From an uncultured Mycoplasmatota bacterium (GTDB lineage: Bacteria; Bacillota_I; Bacilli_A; RF39; UBA660): 5,758 bases of DNA. Where the stretch lies: the NCBI GenBank assembly GCA_900552975.1, contig UWSL01000093.1, forward strand, positions 1-5,758. Reading direction: 5' to 3'. Both the position numbers and the translations under genes were made by a program. This document shows, piece by piece, positions 5,170 through 5,758 of the stretch. Below the pieces are notes generated by a model, which worked only from the letters and a program-made list of their open reading frames with translations, searched no databases and was not told the DNA's origin. How positions within the stretch are numbered: position 1 is the stretch's first letter; each line of letters begins with the position of its first letter.

Positions 5170-5252
5170 AAAGTTTCCCCCTTTCTTCATATTTTTTAAT
5201 AATAATTTTTCATAACTAATCTCAATTCCTTTCTATTATTTTGCAAATAGTT

Positions 5253-5687
5253 TTAATCAAATTCACTTAACAAATTATTCATATAATCTAATTCTTCTTT
5301 AGTAGGTTTAATTGCTTCACATCTCTTGCCATTCCAAACCATAACACCATCTGGATCATATCTAATATGTGGTCCTGTTTTCCCATTCATTAAATCTTCA
5401 TAATCTTTAAATATTTCAGTAATAGATATAATAGTTGTATATTTATTATCTTTCGTTTTATATGAATTTAAATAACCTTTAAAAAAGACTTGATTATCTT
5501 TAAATAACAAGTCTTTATAAATTTGATATAAATTATCGTGAATAGAAATACTTACATATACCTCTTTATATTTATCATTATTGAATTTATAAGTTAAAAC
5601 ATTTAACAAATAATAACCACTTTTTCCAATAGTAATGCTTTTGATGATACCATCCATTATAACTTGATTATAATGTTTATCACTCAT
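5253..5687 (-). CDS. SSB-like OB-fold protein
   Basis: A 144-residue protein, first of the three leftward genes visible. Residues about 6-95 fit an OB-fold of the single-stranded-DNA-binding type: NQVIMDGIIKSI (strand 1), GYYLLNVLTYKF (strand 2), EVYVSISIHDNLYQ (strand 3), a helix DLLFKDN, QVFFKGYLNSYKTKD (strand 4, like the VxGxL turn of SSB), then YTTIISITEI (strand 5). The remainder (about 100-144) holds RYDPDGVMVWNGKRCEAI and an acidic tail ending LLSEFD, which loosely recalls the acidic SSB tip but lacks the usual D-D-x-P-F. A perfect AGGAGGTG (5692-5699) precedes the ATG. If it is SSB-like it would coat the element's single-stranded DNA during transfer or replication. The assignment is from pattern, not from a search. 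Confidence 0.6.
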   Translation of the reverse strand: MSDKHYNQVIMDGIIKSITIGKSGYYLLNVLTYKFNNDKYKEVYVSISIHDNLYQIYKDLLFKDNQVFFKGYLNSYKTKDNKYTTIISITEIFKDYEDLMNGKTGPHIRYDPDGVMVWNGKRCEAIKPTKEELDYMNNLLSEFD

Positions 5688-5705
5688 TTAACACCTCCTA
5701 ACTGT

Positions 5706-5727
5706 TATAACTAACTGATTAGTTATA
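5706..5727. promoter_or_regulatory. Palindromic operator candidate before the SSB-like gene
   Basis: Perfect 9-bp arms TATAACTAA (5706-5714) and TTAGTTATA (5719-5727) around CTGA, 18 bases before the SSB-like ATG and just before its ribosome site. To the right, 5723-5758 is pure A/T and could hold the promoter, but I see no clear hexamer pair and the window ends. There is no T-run in either direction at the right spacing, so a protein-binding site fits better than a terminator. A half-site, ATAACTAATC, recurs at 5212-5221 before the SHOCT-like gene. Confidence 0.55.
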
Positions 5728-5758
5728 TATTTTTTTATATATTTAATTTATATATTAT

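Larger units (their letters stand above)
3210..5758 (-). mobile_element. Serine-integrase mobile element, left end (continues past the window)
   Basis: Three leftward genes (SSB-like, SHOCT-like, integrase) begin exactly where the older recombinase gene is interrupted. The integrase is terminal, as is usual for elements mobilised by large serine recombinases. The cargo and right end are outside the window, so I cannot say whether it is a prophage, a conjugative element or a mobilisable transposon. The SSB-like gene favours an element with its own DNA processing. Confidence 0.65.

Noticed and set aside
5198..5215. Minus-strand mini-frame MKNYY before the SHOCT-like gene
   Set aside because: The nearest AAAGGA is 13 bases away and there is no associated terminator, so a leader role is unsupported.
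1..5758. CRISPR array, rRNA, insertion-sequence ends or restriction-modification genes
   Set aside because: No regularly spaced repeats, no rRNA-like stretch, no DDE transposase and no paired terminal repeats were seen on either strand.

Overview
The window is AT-rich, low-GC Firmicutes DNA. The pair yceD-rpmF beside a divergent tmcAL matches the ylbM/ylbN/rpmF neighbourhood of Bacilli and related gut Firmicutes. Tryptophan is encoded by TGG, yceD ends on TGA, and tmcAL, the 90-residue gene and the integrase end on TAA. The standard bacterial code therefore applies, and the Mollicutes UGA-Trp code is unlikely. I cannot name a species.

Region 1 (1-2170) is conserved chromosome. tmcAL (tRNA-Met wobble-cytidine acetylation) is on the minus strand. 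Facing away from it are yceD and rpmF (50S subunit supply), driven by a strong extended -10 promoter and closed by a hairpin terminator. A tRNA-Thr(GGU) follows, with two terminators in tandem behind it.

Region 2 (about 2171-3212) looks like the decayed end of a mobile element. It begins with a minus-strand fragment resembling the anticodon-loop-to-T-loop core of a tRNA-Gly(UCC), a typical attachment-site shape. It continues with an unrecognised 90-residue gene and a strong promoter with an 18-bp dyad touching its -35. Next is a 25-residue leader peptide whose stop codon lies inside a long rho-independent terminator hairpin (an attenuator layout). Last is a serine recombinase pseudogene with an in-frame TAA three codons after its catalytic serine.

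Region 3 (about 3210 to the right edge) is a second, apparently intact element that has cut that recombinase gene. Its 576-residue large serine recombinase lies at the edge and is transcribed leftwards. It is preceded in the same direction by a short SHOCT-like protein (probable TTG start) and an SSB-like OB-fold protein. A perfect 9-bp-arm palindrome sits upstream of the SSB-like gene, and related ATAACT motifs recur before the other two genes, suggesting one regulator.

The main story is nesting: a serine-integrase element inserted into the integrase gene of an older element beside a tRNA gene. The new integrase reads its last residues and stop codon out of the antisense strand of its target. 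The second point of interest is the leader-peptide attenuator ahead of the disrupted recombinase. Both readings are inferences from sequence layout. No database search was possible.
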